Source of the DNA: an uncultured Prevotellaceae bacterium
GTDB lineage: Bacteria; Bacteroidota; Bacteroidia; Bacteroidales; Muribaculaceae
Assembly (NCBI GenBank): GCA_937898675.1
Contig: CALEJB010000045.1
Coordinates: 1-64,000 of the forward strand
Direction of reading: 5' to 3'
Length of the DNA: 64,000 nt
Program-made: the position numbers and the translations under genes
Shown: in pieces, positions 52,779 through 61,044 of the stretch
Numbering within the stretch: the first letter of the stretch is position 1
How the letters are laid out: each line of letters begins with the position of its first letter
The notes under the pieces: generated by a model
Seen by the model: only the letters and a program-made list of their open reading frames with translations
Told to the model about the DNA's origin: nothing
Databases searched by the model: none

Positions 52779-53371
52779 TGAAATTGGTTGCACTCACTGG
52801 AGGGATCGGGAGCGGCAAGAGTGTTGTCGCGCGCATGCTGCAAGTTATGGGTTATCATGTCTATGACTGCGACTCACGGGCCAAGATGCTGATGATAACC
52901 GACAACGAGTTGCGGCAGCAATTGATTGAAGCCTTCGGGAAAGAGACCTATCTGCCCGACGGCACCATCAACCGCGATCATTTGAGCGCAGCCGCATTCG
53001 GCGACAATGGCGCACTCGAGCGGCTAAACGCCATCGTCCACCCTGCCACCTCACGCGACTTGGACCGTTGGGCGGCCGAACAAGCAAGCCTTGGGGCATC
53101 GGCGGCATTTGTCGAGACAGCGTTACTGCGCACATCGGGGCTTGACCGCAAGGTGGATGGCGTGTGGCATGTCACAGCGCCAGACGAGGTGCGCATTGCG
53201 CGGGTGATGGCACGCAGCGGGTTCTCCGCCGAACAAGTGACAGCCCGGATGAACGCTCAAGCGGGCGAAGAAAAAGTGGCCGCAGGCGAACAACTCATCG
53301 TCAATGACAACAACACCGCCTTGCTGCCTCAAGTCATCAGACTGCTGAATGGCATTATACAAAGCAAATAA
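52775..53371 (+). CDS. coaE: Dephospho-CoA kinase
   Basis: 198 residues; phosphorylates dephospho-CoA to CoA, the last step of the pathway. P-loop GGIGSGKSVVARML; further DCDSRAKML and the HPATSRDLD region. ATG at 52775 (overlap ATGA with ybbR) or at 52778; both are in frame and adjacent, so the choice is not critical. Confidence 0.95.
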   Translation: MMKLVALTGGIGSGKSVVARMLQVMGYHVYDCDSRAKMLMITDNELRQQLIEAFGKETYLPDGTINRDHLSAAAFGDNGALERLNAIVHPATSRDLDRWAAEQASLGASAAFVETALLRTSGLDRKVDGVWHVTAPDEVRIARVMARSGFSAEQVTARMNAQAGEEKVAAGEQLIVNDNNTALLPQVIRLLNGIIQSK

Positions 53372-53412
53372 CACGAAATCTTATACATCTTATAAAACAT
53401 TATCATTTAATT

Positions 53413-53850
53413 ATGCTCAAGAAAATTTTATCAATTTCGGGACGTCCCGGACTTTACAAACTCATCTCTTACGGCAAGAACATGCTGCTGGTTGAATCTA
53501 TGATTGACGGCAAACGCTTTCCCGTCCACGCTCGTGAGCAAGTGATGTCGCTGGGAGATATTTCCATTTTCACCACCAGCGAGGATGTGCCCCTGACTCA
53601 AGTATTCGAGAACATAGGCAAAAAATTTGAGAACAAAACCTTTGACGCCAAGGAATACAACACCCCCGACAAACTCAAGGAGTTCATGGGTTTGGTGCTC
53701 GAAAACTTCGATACCGAGCGCGTTCACAACAGCGACATCAAGAAAGTCATCTCGTGGTACAACATCCTGGTGAACAGCGGCATCACCGACTTTGCCGCCA
53801 AGGAGGAGAAAAACACCGACGAAGAGAAAGCTGAAGAGAAGAAGGATTGA
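53413..53850 (+). CDS. DUF5606 family protein
   Basis: 145 residues, cytoplasmic, unknown function, conserved in Bacteroidota. Family features are the start MLKKILSISGRPGLYKLIS, HAREQVMSLGDISIFTT and the helical end SDIKKVISWYNILV. It has a Glu/Lys-rich tail. It lies between coaE (41 bases upstream) and the C40 peptidase gene (2 bases downstream) and is likely in the nusB operon. Confidence 0.88.
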   Translation: MLKKILSISGRPGLYKLISYGKNMLLVESMIDGKRFPVHAREQVMSLGDISIFTTSEDVPLTQVFENIGKKFENKTFDAKEYNTPDKLKEFMGLVLENFDTERVHNSDIKKVISWYNILVNSGITDFAAKEEKNTDEEKAEEKKD

Positions 53851-53852
53851 CC

Positions 53853-54500
53853 ATGCTCCGGCACGATAGCAAAACGATACTCATACTGGCAGCGGCTGTG
53901 CTCATGTCGCTGCCAGTTGTATCGTGCCGCACCTCATCCAACAACACACACACATACCGCCCCTACAATGAACGGCGCAACCGCAGCGGGAACGACATGG
54001 GCTCAGAGGCCCAAACCCTGCCCGACGAACATAGCGCCGAGAGGCATAAGCCCACACCAACGGGCCATGGCCTGGTGGGCGAAGAGTGGGCGCGCCTTGA
54101 CATCAAACTTGGAAAACACGACAACAAAAAACTGTATGAAGAACTAAAACGCTGGCTTGGCACGCCCTACGCCTATGGCGGCCACACGCTTGGCCAGGGG
54201 ACAGACTGCTCCGGACTGGTGATGGAGGTCTATACGACGGTCTATGGCATCAAGGTCCACCGCAATTCAGCCAAGATGCTGGAAGAGAACTGCCAACCCA
54301 TCAACCTTGAGGACCTGAAAGAGGGTGACCTGGTATTCTTTATCACAAGCAGTGACGGTCATGTGTCGCACGTGGGCATCTATCTCAAAGACAACAAATT
54401 TGTCCATGCATCATCGTCACGAGGCGTAGTCGTTGACGACCTCAGGCAGAACTACAATGCCACACACTTCCACACCGCGGCGCGGGTGGTCACACGATAA
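53853..54500 (+). CDS. NlpC/P60 (C40) peptidase lipoprotein
   Basis: 215 residues from the ATG at 53853 (a TTG at 53847 is also in frame). Lipoprotein signal ending LPVVSC; a charged, His-rich linker; then the C40 domain with catalytic Cys in GTDCSGLVMEVY, His in DGHVSHVGIYL, and FVHASSSRGVVV. It is predicted to cleave peptide bonds in peptidoglycan stem peptides in the periplasm. It converges on the SDR gene with 23 bases between the stops. Confidence 0.92.
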   Translation: MLRHDSKTILILAAAVLMSLPVVSCRTSSNNTHTYRPYNERRNRSGNDMGSEAQTLPDEHSAERHKPTPTGHGLVGEEWARLDIKLGKHDNKKLYEELKRWLGTPYAYGGHTLGQGTDCSGLVMEVYTTVYGIKVHRNSAKMLEENCQPINLEDLKEGDLVFFITSSDGHVSHVGIYLKDNKFVHASSSRGVVVDDLRQNYNATHFHTAARVVTR

Positions 54501-54523
54501 ATCCGCGGCCTAAATCCTTATTA

Positions 54524-55246
54524 TCACAATTTGACGCGGCGCCAGATGCAACGCGGCACACGGCGCCACAATGCCGTCATGAGGCTATACCTCCAGTCAA
54601 TGACCTTGACGTGGCGCTTGCCATGAATCGCACCGACAATCGACTGCGCCACGTCCTGAGGTTTAAGCAGCATTGGATAGTGAAAACCGTCATTCAGCAA
54701 ATCGGTGTCAACAAAGCCCGGGCGAATGTCAGTGAAGCGAATATCCAGCCCACGGCTGTTGGCCTGCTGTTCTAATGCCTGAAGGTAATTGCTCTGCATC
54801 GCCTTGGTGGCCGAATAGGCCGGAGCAGGGCCAAGGCCCTTGGTTCCTGCGATGCTCGTAATGGCGGCGATGTGGCCGCCATTGTGTTCAGCAAAATAGC
54901 GGTAGGCTTCACCAATCATCCGTGTGAATCCCATGCCATTGGTGTTCATTGTCTGCAACTCGATGCCGGGCTCAAGCGTGCGGTTTTGACGACCGATTCC
55001 CGTGGCATAAAAAAACACATCCATTCCTCCCACGGCATCAATCAATTCACGCAGGCGGGCGGGAGCATCGCCGGCTGTCACGTCTATTTGCAGAGCCTCC
55101 ACCCTATCGGGCGCAATCTGCTTCAATTCATTCAAGCGGCCCATTCGACGGGCAGCCACACCAATATGGCATCCATCGGCCAGCAACAGTTTTGCCACCT
55201 CATTTCCTATGCCCGACGATGCCCCGATAACAATAACACGCTTCAT
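54524..55246 (-). CDS. Short-chain dehydrogenase/reductase
   Basis: 240 residues. The NAD(P) motif GASSGIG at the N-terminus, catalytic Ser/Tyr/Lys context ITSIAG...YSATKAMQ, and RPGFVDTDL. Substrate unknown. Start codon overlaps the stop of the DAHP synthase gene by 4 bases (ATGA), so it is the last gene of the nadC operon; a link to aromatic or NAD metabolism is possible but unproven. Confidence 0.9.
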   Translation of the reverse strand: MKRVIVIGASSGIGNEVAKLLLADGCHIGVAARRMGRLNELKQIAPDRVEALQIDVTAGDAPARLRELIDAVGGMDVFFYATGIGRQNRTLEPGIELQTMNTNGMGFTRMIGEAYRYFAEHNGGHIAAITSIAGTKGLGPAPAYSATKAMQSNYLQALEQQANSRGLDIRFTDIRPGFVDTDLLNDGFHYPMLLKPQDVAQSIVGAIHGKRHVKVIDWRYSLMTALWRRVPRCIWRRVKL

Positions 55247-56328
55247 GGTTCGGTACCGTCATTAAACAAACGCAACTGCTGATTGACGCTATGCTCGTGA
55301 ATGCATTGCATGATGCGCTCGACAAAATCCTCGTCAAGTCCAAGACGCGAGCCCTCGTCGCAGCGTGCCCTGATGACAGCCTGGTATCTACCGGGTTGAA
55401 GCACGCGCAAGTTGTGCGCTTTCTTGAACGAACCAATCTCCCGTGACACGCTCATACGCCGTGACAACACCGCCAGCAGTTCACGGTCACAATCATCAAT
55501 CTGCTGCCTCAACATGCCCAGTTCATCATCGACAGGCATTCCCGAGCGCAGAACAAGGGTGTCGAGAATGCCCCTTAATGCCGAAGGTGTCACCTGCTGT
55601 GCGCTGTCGCTGAGCGCGTCATCGGGGTTGCAATGGCTCTCAATCATCAGCCCGTCAAACCCCATGTCGAGCGCCTGCTGTGACAGCGGCTGTACATATT
55701 CACGCTTGCCGCCGATGTGCGACGGGTCGCACAAGATAGTCATGTCAGGCGCATGGCGGCGCAGTTCAAAGGGGATGTGCCATTGCGGGTCGTTGCGGTA
55801 GATGTGCGTTCCCGCGCTGCTAAATCCACGATGCACGGCACCCAACCGGCTGATGCCGGCATTGTGAAGGCGCTGCAAAGCGCCCAGCCACAGGTCAAGG
55901 TCGGGATTCACAGGATTCTTGACCAGCACGGTCACCTCGCTGTGGCCCTGCAAGCAATCGGCAATATCCTGCATTGCAAAAGGGTTGGCACTCGTGCGAG
56001 CGCCCACCCAGAGGATGTCTATTCCAGCGGCCATTGCGGCCTTGACATGGTCCACGGTCGCCACCTCGGTCGCCACAAGCATCCCCGTCTCGCGCTTGAC
56101 CTGCCGCAGCCAATCCAGCCCCCGGTCACCGACACCCTCAAATCCGCCTGGCGCCGTGCGCGGTTTCCATATTCCAGCCCTGAAAACCTTAATGCCCGCT
56201 TCGTGCAACATGCTGGCCGTGGCCAGCGTCTGGTCGCGGGTCTCGGCACTGCACGGGCCGGCAACAATGAGCGGCGCGCCGCCATCGATGGGCAGCGGTT
56301 GTATATCCTGTAATGACGAACGGCTCAT
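55243..56328 (-). CDS. DAHP synthase / chorismate mutase fusion
   Basis: 361 residues. N-terminal type I-beta DAHP synthase (about 1-255: VAGPCSAETRDQ, VGARTSANPFAMQ, HRGFSSAGTHIYRNDPQW, DPSHIGGKREYVQPLS) makes the first intermediate of the shikimate pathway. The C-terminal AroQ-type chorismate mutase (about 265-360: LGMLRQQIDDCDRELLAVLSRR) converts chorismate to prephenate. The fusion couples entry into and exit from the pathway; the mutase may act as a feedback sensor. It overlaps nadC by one base (TGATG). Confidence 0.93.
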   Translation of the reverse strand: MSRSSLQDIQPLPIDGGAPLIVAGPCSAETRDQTLATASMLHEAGIKVFRAGIWKPRTAPGGFEGVGDRGLDWLRQVKRETGMLVATEVATVDHVKAAMAAGIDILWVGARTSANPFAMQDIADCLQGHSEVTVLVKNPVNPDLDLWLGALQRLHNAGISRLGAVHRGFSSAGTHIYRNDPQWHIPFELRRHAPDMTILCDPSHIGGKREYVQPLSQQALDMGFDGLMIESHCNPDDALSDSAQQVTPSALRGILDTLVLRSGMPVDDELGMLRQQIDDCDRELLAVLSRRMSVSREIGSFKKAHNLRVLQPGRYQAVIRARCDEGSRLGLDEDFVERIMQCIHEHSVNQQLRLFNDGTEP

Positions 56329-57176
56329 CAGCAGGCCTTGAAACTCATGTCAAGCGACTTGATGGAATGCGTCAGCGCACCCACCGAGATATAGTCCACG
56401 CCGCACTCACCATAGGCGCGCAGCGTATCGATAGTAATGCCGCCGCTGGACTCGGTCTCTACCCTGCCGTTGATGATTTCAACGGCCTTGCGCGTATTCT
56501 CGACACTGAAGTTGTCAAGCATCACGCGGTCCACGCCGCCGCGGTCGAGCACCTGCTGGAGTTCGTCAAAGTTGCGTACCTCGATTTCAATTTTCAAGTC
56601 CTTGCCATTATCCTTGCACCACTGGCGAGCTTTCTCGATAGCAGGCACGATGCCTCCGGCAAAATCGACATGGTTGTCCTTGAGCAGAATCATATCGAAC
56701 AAGCCGATGCGGTGGTTGCAACCGCCGCCAATGTGCACGGCCTCCTTCTCGAGCATGCGCATGCCGGGCGTGGTCTTGCGAGTGTCCAAGACACGGGTTT
56801 TAAGCCCCTCGAGGCACTTGGCATAGCGCGCCGTGGTGGTTGCCACTCCGCTCATGCGCTGCATGATGTTGAGCATCAAGCGCTCGGTCTGCAGCAAAGA
56901 GCGCACTTTACCGGTAACCACAAAAGCGATGTCGCCAGGCATGACATGGGCGCCGTCGTCAATCATGACGTCCATCTTGAGTTCAGGGTCGAATTTCTCA
57001 AACACGCGCCGTGCGACGGCAACGCCAGCAAGAACACCCTCCTCCTTCACAATCAGCCTCTGCCGGCCCATTTCGTCCTCTGGAATGCAGCACAAAGTTG
57101 TGGCATCGCCATCACCAATATCCTCGGCAAACGACAGGTCGATTAACTCGTCAATCAGTTCTTCTCTGGTTTTCAT
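56328..57176 (-). CDS. nadC: Nicotinate-nucleotide pyrophosphorylase (carboxylating)
   Basis: 282 residues; converts quinolinate and PRPP to nicotinate mononucleotide in de novo NAD synthesis. Signatures are EDIGDGDATT, LNIMQRMSGVATTTARY, VLDTRKTTPGMRMLEKEAV and IEIEVRNFDELQ. First gene of the minus-strand operon. Its promoter box is at 57212-57219, 35 bases upstream. Confidence 0.96.
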   Translation of the reverse strand: MKTREELIDELIDLSFAEDIGDGDATTLCCIPEDEMGRQRLIVKEEGVLAGVAVARRVFEKFDPELKMDVMIDDGAHVMPGDIAFVVTGKVRSLLQTERLMLNIMQRMSGVATTTARYAKCLEGLKTRVLDTRKTTPGMRMLEKEAVHIGGGCNHRIGLFDMILLKDNHVDFAGGIVPAIEKARQWCKDNGKDLKIEIEVRNFDELQQVLDRGGVDRVMLDNFSVENTRKAVEIINGRVETESSGGITIDTLRAYGECGVDYISVGALTHSIKSLDMSFKAC

Positions 57177-57211
57177 ATTTATTTAAGAATGTTTAATCAT
57201 TTTCTTGACCA

Positions 57212-57219
57212 CAAAGTTA
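57212..57219 (-). promoter_or_regulatory. -7 box of the nadC operon
   Basis: Minus-strand TAACTTTG, 35 bases before the nadC ATG; divergent from the rlmH box at 57241-57248. Confidence 0.5.
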
Positions 57220-57240
57220 GCGAGTTTTGGCCAGATTTAC

Positions 57241-57248
57241 TAATTTTG
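57241..57248 (+). promoter_or_regulatory. -7 box for rlmH
   Basis: TAATTTTG, 28 bases before the rlmH ATG. Confidence 0.5.
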
Positions 57249-57276
57249 TGGCAATATTCATCCAAATCAAGAACAA

Positions 57277-57750
57277 ATGAAGATTACACTTGCCGTGATA
57301 GGCAAAACCGAGGCGGGATTTGTGCGGCAAGGCATAGAGGAATATGTGAAACGCCTGCAGCACTATGTGACATTTGACATTCAATACATCGGTGATGCGC
57401 GCAACACCCGCAACATGAGTGCCGCACAGCAAAAATCAGTTGAGGGTAAAGCCCTGCTTGCCACGCTTGACAGCGGCGACCATGTCGTGCTGTTAGATGA
57501 GCATGGCACCGAGCGCACGTCGGTGGACTTCAGCGGATGGCTGCAGCGCAAGATGTCGAGCGGCAGCAAGCGGCTGGTGCTGGTGGTGGGTGGTCCGTAC
57601 GGATTCTCGCCAGAGGTCTATGCCCGGGCCAATGAGCAAATCTCGCTGAGCAAGATGACATTTCCTCACGAACTGGTGCGGCTCATATTTGTCGAGCAAC
57701 TGTACCGGGCCTTCACCATTCTGAAACATGAGCCATATCACCACGAGTAA
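57277..57750 (+). CDS. rlmH: 23S rRNA pseudouridine-1915 N3-methyltransferase
   Basis: 157-residue SPOUT methyltransferase; methylates pseudouridine 1915 in helix 69 of 23S rRNA. Family length. SAM-binding knot segments VLLDEHGTERTS, VVGGPYGFSPEV and MTFPHELVRLIFVEQLYRAF are typical. Confidence 0.96.
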   Translation: MKITLAVIGKTEAGFVRQGIEEYVKRLQHYVTFDIQYIGDARNTRNMSAAQQKSVEGKALLATLDSGDHVVLLDEHGTERTSVDFSGWLQRKMSSGSKRLVLVVGGPYGFSPEVYARANEQISLSKMTFPHELVRLIFVEQLYRAFTILKHEPYHHE

Positions 57751-57779
57751 TCTTTAGACAAAACGAACCATTCACAGAC

Positions 57780-58913
57780 ATGAATTTTGGATTCAAACAT
57801 TTGGTTATATTTATGATAGTAATGTCATGCCTGGACATCTGCGGCAAGTCATACTATAACTCGTCGAGCAACAACTTTGGCGGTTTGTATCCACATCCGG
57901 GCATGAGGATGGGCGGAAGATATAAAGCCATTGAGGGCGAACTCCTTGTCGAGGAGAACGCCACCGCCGCAACGGCCATCACCATTGACACGATGACGGT
58001 AACCGGCCCCGCCTACCGCTACCAGCTGCGCATCGCTAACCTGAACAACAAACAGGGCAAAACACGCACGATCAAAGACCCGATGACGGGAGCCAAAACA
58101 ACCATCAACGGCAGCGAATGGGGGCTTGTGTTCAACCGCGACGACGAGGGCAGCTATATGGCGGTGGTGCTCAAATGTGACAACAGCGCACCATTTGACG
58201 ACATCACCGACGAACGCAGCATGCAAGTGTCGCTCATTGAATGCGACAACGGGAAGCGCACACAACTTGCCCAAAAGACCGTATCGAAGGATGTATCGCT
58301 TGAAGACGGCATGAACACCATCTGCGTTGATGTCGATGGGCGCAGCGTCGTCGTGCGGATTGGCAAAAACGAACTGGCACAAGTGCTGGAAGCATCCATC
58401 AGCCGCCCGCTGCCGCGGTGCAATGTGGGCTATCTCATTGGCCCCGGCGCCAGAGTCGCCATTGAACGGGCCTCATTGACAATCAACGGCAAAAAAAGCG
58501 CCACCGCCGCGTCTGCCGAATGGACACAAGCGGCGCTTGACGAGCACTTCGCGCAAAGCGCCGACCCCATGGAGGGATACTGGAAATACCTCGACCGCGA
58601 CATTCAGGACGAGTGGCTGCGCCTGGGAGGAAGATATACAATCGCTCTGGTGCGGGCAAGCGACGGATATGACATGATATATGTGCAAGGCGCCGAGGTC
58701 AAGAAATCGCTGTGGCAAACCGGCATGCTTAAAGGCCATCTCGCCAAAACCGCTTTTACCGACAACTATGAGGCGACATGGGTTGATGCCACAATGGAAT
58801 CGTTTGACAAAGATGTGTATGGTCTCATTGAAAACGGGGTCATCCTCTCGCTCAATTTTCCCGTGTATAAAAGCCAGGTGAGATTTGCCAAGGTCATGGA
58901 CCTTGAAAATTGA
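57780..58913 (+). CDS. Exported protein of unknown function
   Basis: 377 residues with an N-terminal hydrophobic export signal (about 1-23; ends SCLDICG). The next part is Ser/Asn/Gly-rich (YNSSSNNFGGLYPHPGMRMG). About residues 40-235 are beta-rich (EWGLVFNRDDEGSYMAVVLK, VGYLIGPGARVAIERASLTI), reminiscent of a laminin-G/concanavalin-like fold, followed by a second domain (WTQAALDEHFAQSADPMEGY, RLGGRYTIALV). I cannot assign a family. It lies 29 bases after rlmH and 39 bases before another exported protein. Confidence 0.75.
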   Translation: MNFGFKHLVIFMIVMSCLDICGKSYYNSSSNNFGGLYPHPGMRMGGRYKAIEGELLVEENATAATAITIDTMTVTGPAYRYQLRIANLNNKQGKTRTIKDPMTGAKTTINGSEWGLVFNRDDEGSYMAVVLKCDNSAPFDDITDERSMQVSLIECDNGKRTQLAQKTVSKDVSLEDGMNTICVDVDGRSVVVRIGKNELAQVLEASISRPLPRCNVGYLIGPGARVAIERASLTINGKKSATAASAEWTQAALDEHFAQSADPMEGYWKYLDRDIQDEWLRLGGRYTIALVRASDGYDMIYVQGAEVKKSLWQTGMLKGHLAKTAFTDNYEATWVDATMESFDKDVYGLIENGVILSLNFPVYKSQVRFAKVMDLEN

Positions 58914-58952
58914 CGAAACAAGACAAAACCAAACATATTAAACATATTAAAC

Positions 58953-59711
58953 ATGAAGAAGATTATTATTTTAGCAATCGCCATGCTTGCCATGGCACAA
59001 GCCGGCAATGCGTCGGAACGCACCGACACCTTGGACAACTCCGTGCGCAAAGTAATTGACTGCGTGAGCGTAAACGAGAGCCACGAGTGGGAAATCACTT
59101 CGCTCAAGGACGACGAGTCGAAGCCCGGCAAATTCTCCGTCGTTCTCAACGGCCTCTACCTGGGACTGGGCACCCACAACACGCTCGACATCATCAACAA
59201 CTCCTTTGAATACGGTATTCTCAACGTGGCAGCGTTTGAATACAATACCGATAAGGGTCAATTGCTCTCGGTGGGCGTGGGATTTGGCGGCAAGCGTTTC
59301 TCGCTCAAGCGCCCCTACATGTTCCAGCGCGAGGACGACGGCCATGCGCTCAACGTCACCACCTATCCGCAGGACGCGGTCAAGCGCAACTCGAGGCTCT
59401 ATGTCCACACCATGCACTTCCCCCTCTTGTTGCGCCAAGAGCTGTTCAAGAATTGGCACATCACCATGGGCGGCATCATCAACTGGAACTACCGTGTGGA
59501 TGCCACCAACCACTACAAACTCTACAACACCAATTATGACATCAGCCAGCACAGCCTCAAGCAAAACAAGTGCACCTTTGACTGGATTGCCGGCGTGGAC
59601 TTTAAGGGAATCGGCCTCTACTGCCGCTACTGCCCCGCCAAGGTCCTGAAAAACAACTACGGCCCCCGCATCCACGACACCTGGTCGATGGGCATCACGC
59701 TGGGCATGTAA
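58953..59711 (+). CDS. Predicted outer-membrane beta-barrel protein
   Basis: 252 residues; signal peptide MKKIIILAIAMLAMAQAGNA. The mature part has alternating amphipathic strands with aromatic edges (FSVVLNGLYLGLGTHNTLD, GQLLSVGVGFGGKRFSL, WHITMGGIINWNYRVDA, FDWIAGVDFKGIGLYCRY), like a small outer-membrane barrel. No family assigned. The leader contains a 9-base tandem repeat (ACATATTAA twice, 58933-58950) directly before the ATG. Confidence 0.7.
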   Translation: MKKIIILAIAMLAMAQAGNASERTDTLDNSVRKVIDCVSVNESHEWEITSLKDDESKPGKFSVVLNGLYLGLGTHNTLDIINNSFEYGILNVAAFEYNTDKGQLLSVGVGFGGKRFSLKRPYMFQREDDGHALNVTTYPQDAVKRNSRLYVHTMHFPLLLRQELFKNWHITMGGIINWNYRVDATNHYKLYNTNYDISQHSLKQNKCTFDWIAGVDFKGIGLYCRYCPAKVLKNNYGPRIHDTWSMGITLGM

Positions 59712-59736
59712 GCGACATCATGCCACACGAAACAAT

Positions 59737-59765
59737 GGCACGGGGCATCATCGGTTCCGTGCCAA
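59737..59765. terminator. Bidirectional terminator-like hairpin
   Basis: An 8-bp stem TGGCACGG/CCGTGCCA with a 13-base loop between the convergent genes ending at 59711 and 59788. Confidence 0.5.
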
Positions 59766-59787
59766 TGCTTTGTGCCGTTGTTCTTGC

Positions 59788-60426
59788 CTACAAGAAGGGA
59801 TTGGAGCGTTTTTCGTCGGCGACGGTGGTAGTATAGCCATGGCCGGGGGCGATGACGGTTTCGTCGGGAAGCGGGAGGATTTTTTCGGTAATGCTCTTGA
59901 TGAGCGTGTCCATGTCACCGCCGTCGAGGTCGGTGCGGCCAACGCTGCTCTGGAAAATGGTGTCGCCCGAGAACAAGATATTCTCATCGGGCACATAGAA
60001 TGAAAGCCCGCCACGGGAATGTCCCGGGGTGTGAATCACGCGGATTTGCGTTTGGGCGATGTGCAAGGTATCGCCATCGGCGAGTCCGTGGTCAAGCCGC
60101 AACGGCTCGACATCGATGCCCAAGCCAAACATCGCCGCCTGCTGCTGCAATGCGAGGCCCAACGGCGCGTCGAGCGTGCTGCCCCACACCTCACAGCCCG
60201 ATTGCTCCGCCAGCCAGCGCGCGCTGCAGATGTGGTCAACATGCAGATGGGTGAGCAACACATGGGTGAGACGCAGATTGTTGCCGGCAATGAAACGCGA
60301 CACCATGTCGCGCTCCTCGTGTCGCATCATACCCGGATCAATCACTACGGCTTCGAGTGTAGCCTCGTCCCACACGATGTAAACATTCTCGCCAAACGGA
60401 TTGACGGTCATCATCTTAACGTTCAT
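59788..60426 (-). CDS. MBL-fold hydrolase (glyoxalase II-like)
   Basis: 212 residues with the metallo-beta-lactamase signature THLHVDHICSARWL, then HTPGHSRGGLSFY, FSGDTIFQSSVGRTD and APGHGYTT: the dinuclear metal site of glyoxalase II and related thioesterases. Substrate unknown. Overlaps the rsmG stop by 4 bases. Confidence 0.92.
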   Translation of the reverse strand: MNVKMMTVNPFGENVYIVWDEATLEAVVIDPGMMRHEERDMVSRFIAGNNLRLTHVLLTHLHVDHICSARWLAEQSGCEVWGSTLDAPLGLALQQQAAMFGLGIDVEPLRLDHGLADGDTLHIAQTQIRVIHTPGHSRGGLSFYVPDENILFSGDTIFQSSVGRTDLDGGDMDTLIKSITEKILPLPDETVIAPGHGYTTTVADEKRSNPFL

Positions 60427-61043
60427 AATGGCAGATATACGACTTTCTTGGTTTTGAAAAAATCTTCTTTAAAGTAACTCGACAGTTCATCCACAAGCAC
60501 CTTGTTGCGATAAGGAGCGACCTCGGCGGCCAAATCGCCACCCTTGAGGCAAATCAGTCCATTGGGAATGGCATTGCGGTCCTTGTCGTCGATGAAACGC
60601 TTGACCAGCGGAACAAGTTCTCCAAGGTCCATCACTGCACGGCTCACGACGAAGTCAAACTTGCCTTTCACCTCCTTGACGTCGCCATGCTGGAACGTGA
60701 CATTCTTCAGTCCAATGCGCTCGGCGATATCTTGAGCGACACGCAACTTCTTGCCGATGCGGTCCACGAGGTGGAACGTCACGTCGGGATAGTAAACGGC
60801 AAGCGGAATGCCAGGCAAACCGCCCCCGGTGCCCAAGTCCATTACCCGCGAGCCTGCGGTAAACTTTATGAACTTCACAAGTGCAAGAGAATGCAGCAAA
60901 TGGTTGATCTCGAGATTGTCGATATCTTTGCGGGAGATGACATTGATGCGTGCATTCCACTCGGGATACAGAGCCTCTAACAGAGACATCTGCTCTCGCT
61001 GGCATGCTGTCAATTCAGGAAAATAGTTGAGGATGTGTTGCAT
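60423..61043 (-). CDS. rsmG: 16S rRNA 7-methylguanosine methyltransferase
   Basis: 206 residues (GidB); methylates G527 of 16S rRNA. SAM motif VMDLGTGGGLPGIPLAV; start MQHILNYFPELTACQREQMS matches the family; RKDIDNLEINHLLHSLAL. Middle gene of a three-gene operon; one base separates it from the upstream lipoprotein gene. Confidence 0.96.
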   Translation of the reverse strand: MQHILNYFPELTACQREQMSLLEALYPEWNARINVISRKDIDNLEINHLLHSLALVKFIKFTAGSRVMDLGTGGGLPGIPLAVYYPDVTFHLVDRIGKKLRVAQDIAERIGLKNVTFQHGDVKEVKGKFDFVVSRAVMDLGELVPLVKRFIDDKDRNAIPNGLICLKGGDLAAEVAPYRNKVLVDELSSYFKEDFFKTKKVVYLPL

Positions 61044-61044
61044 A

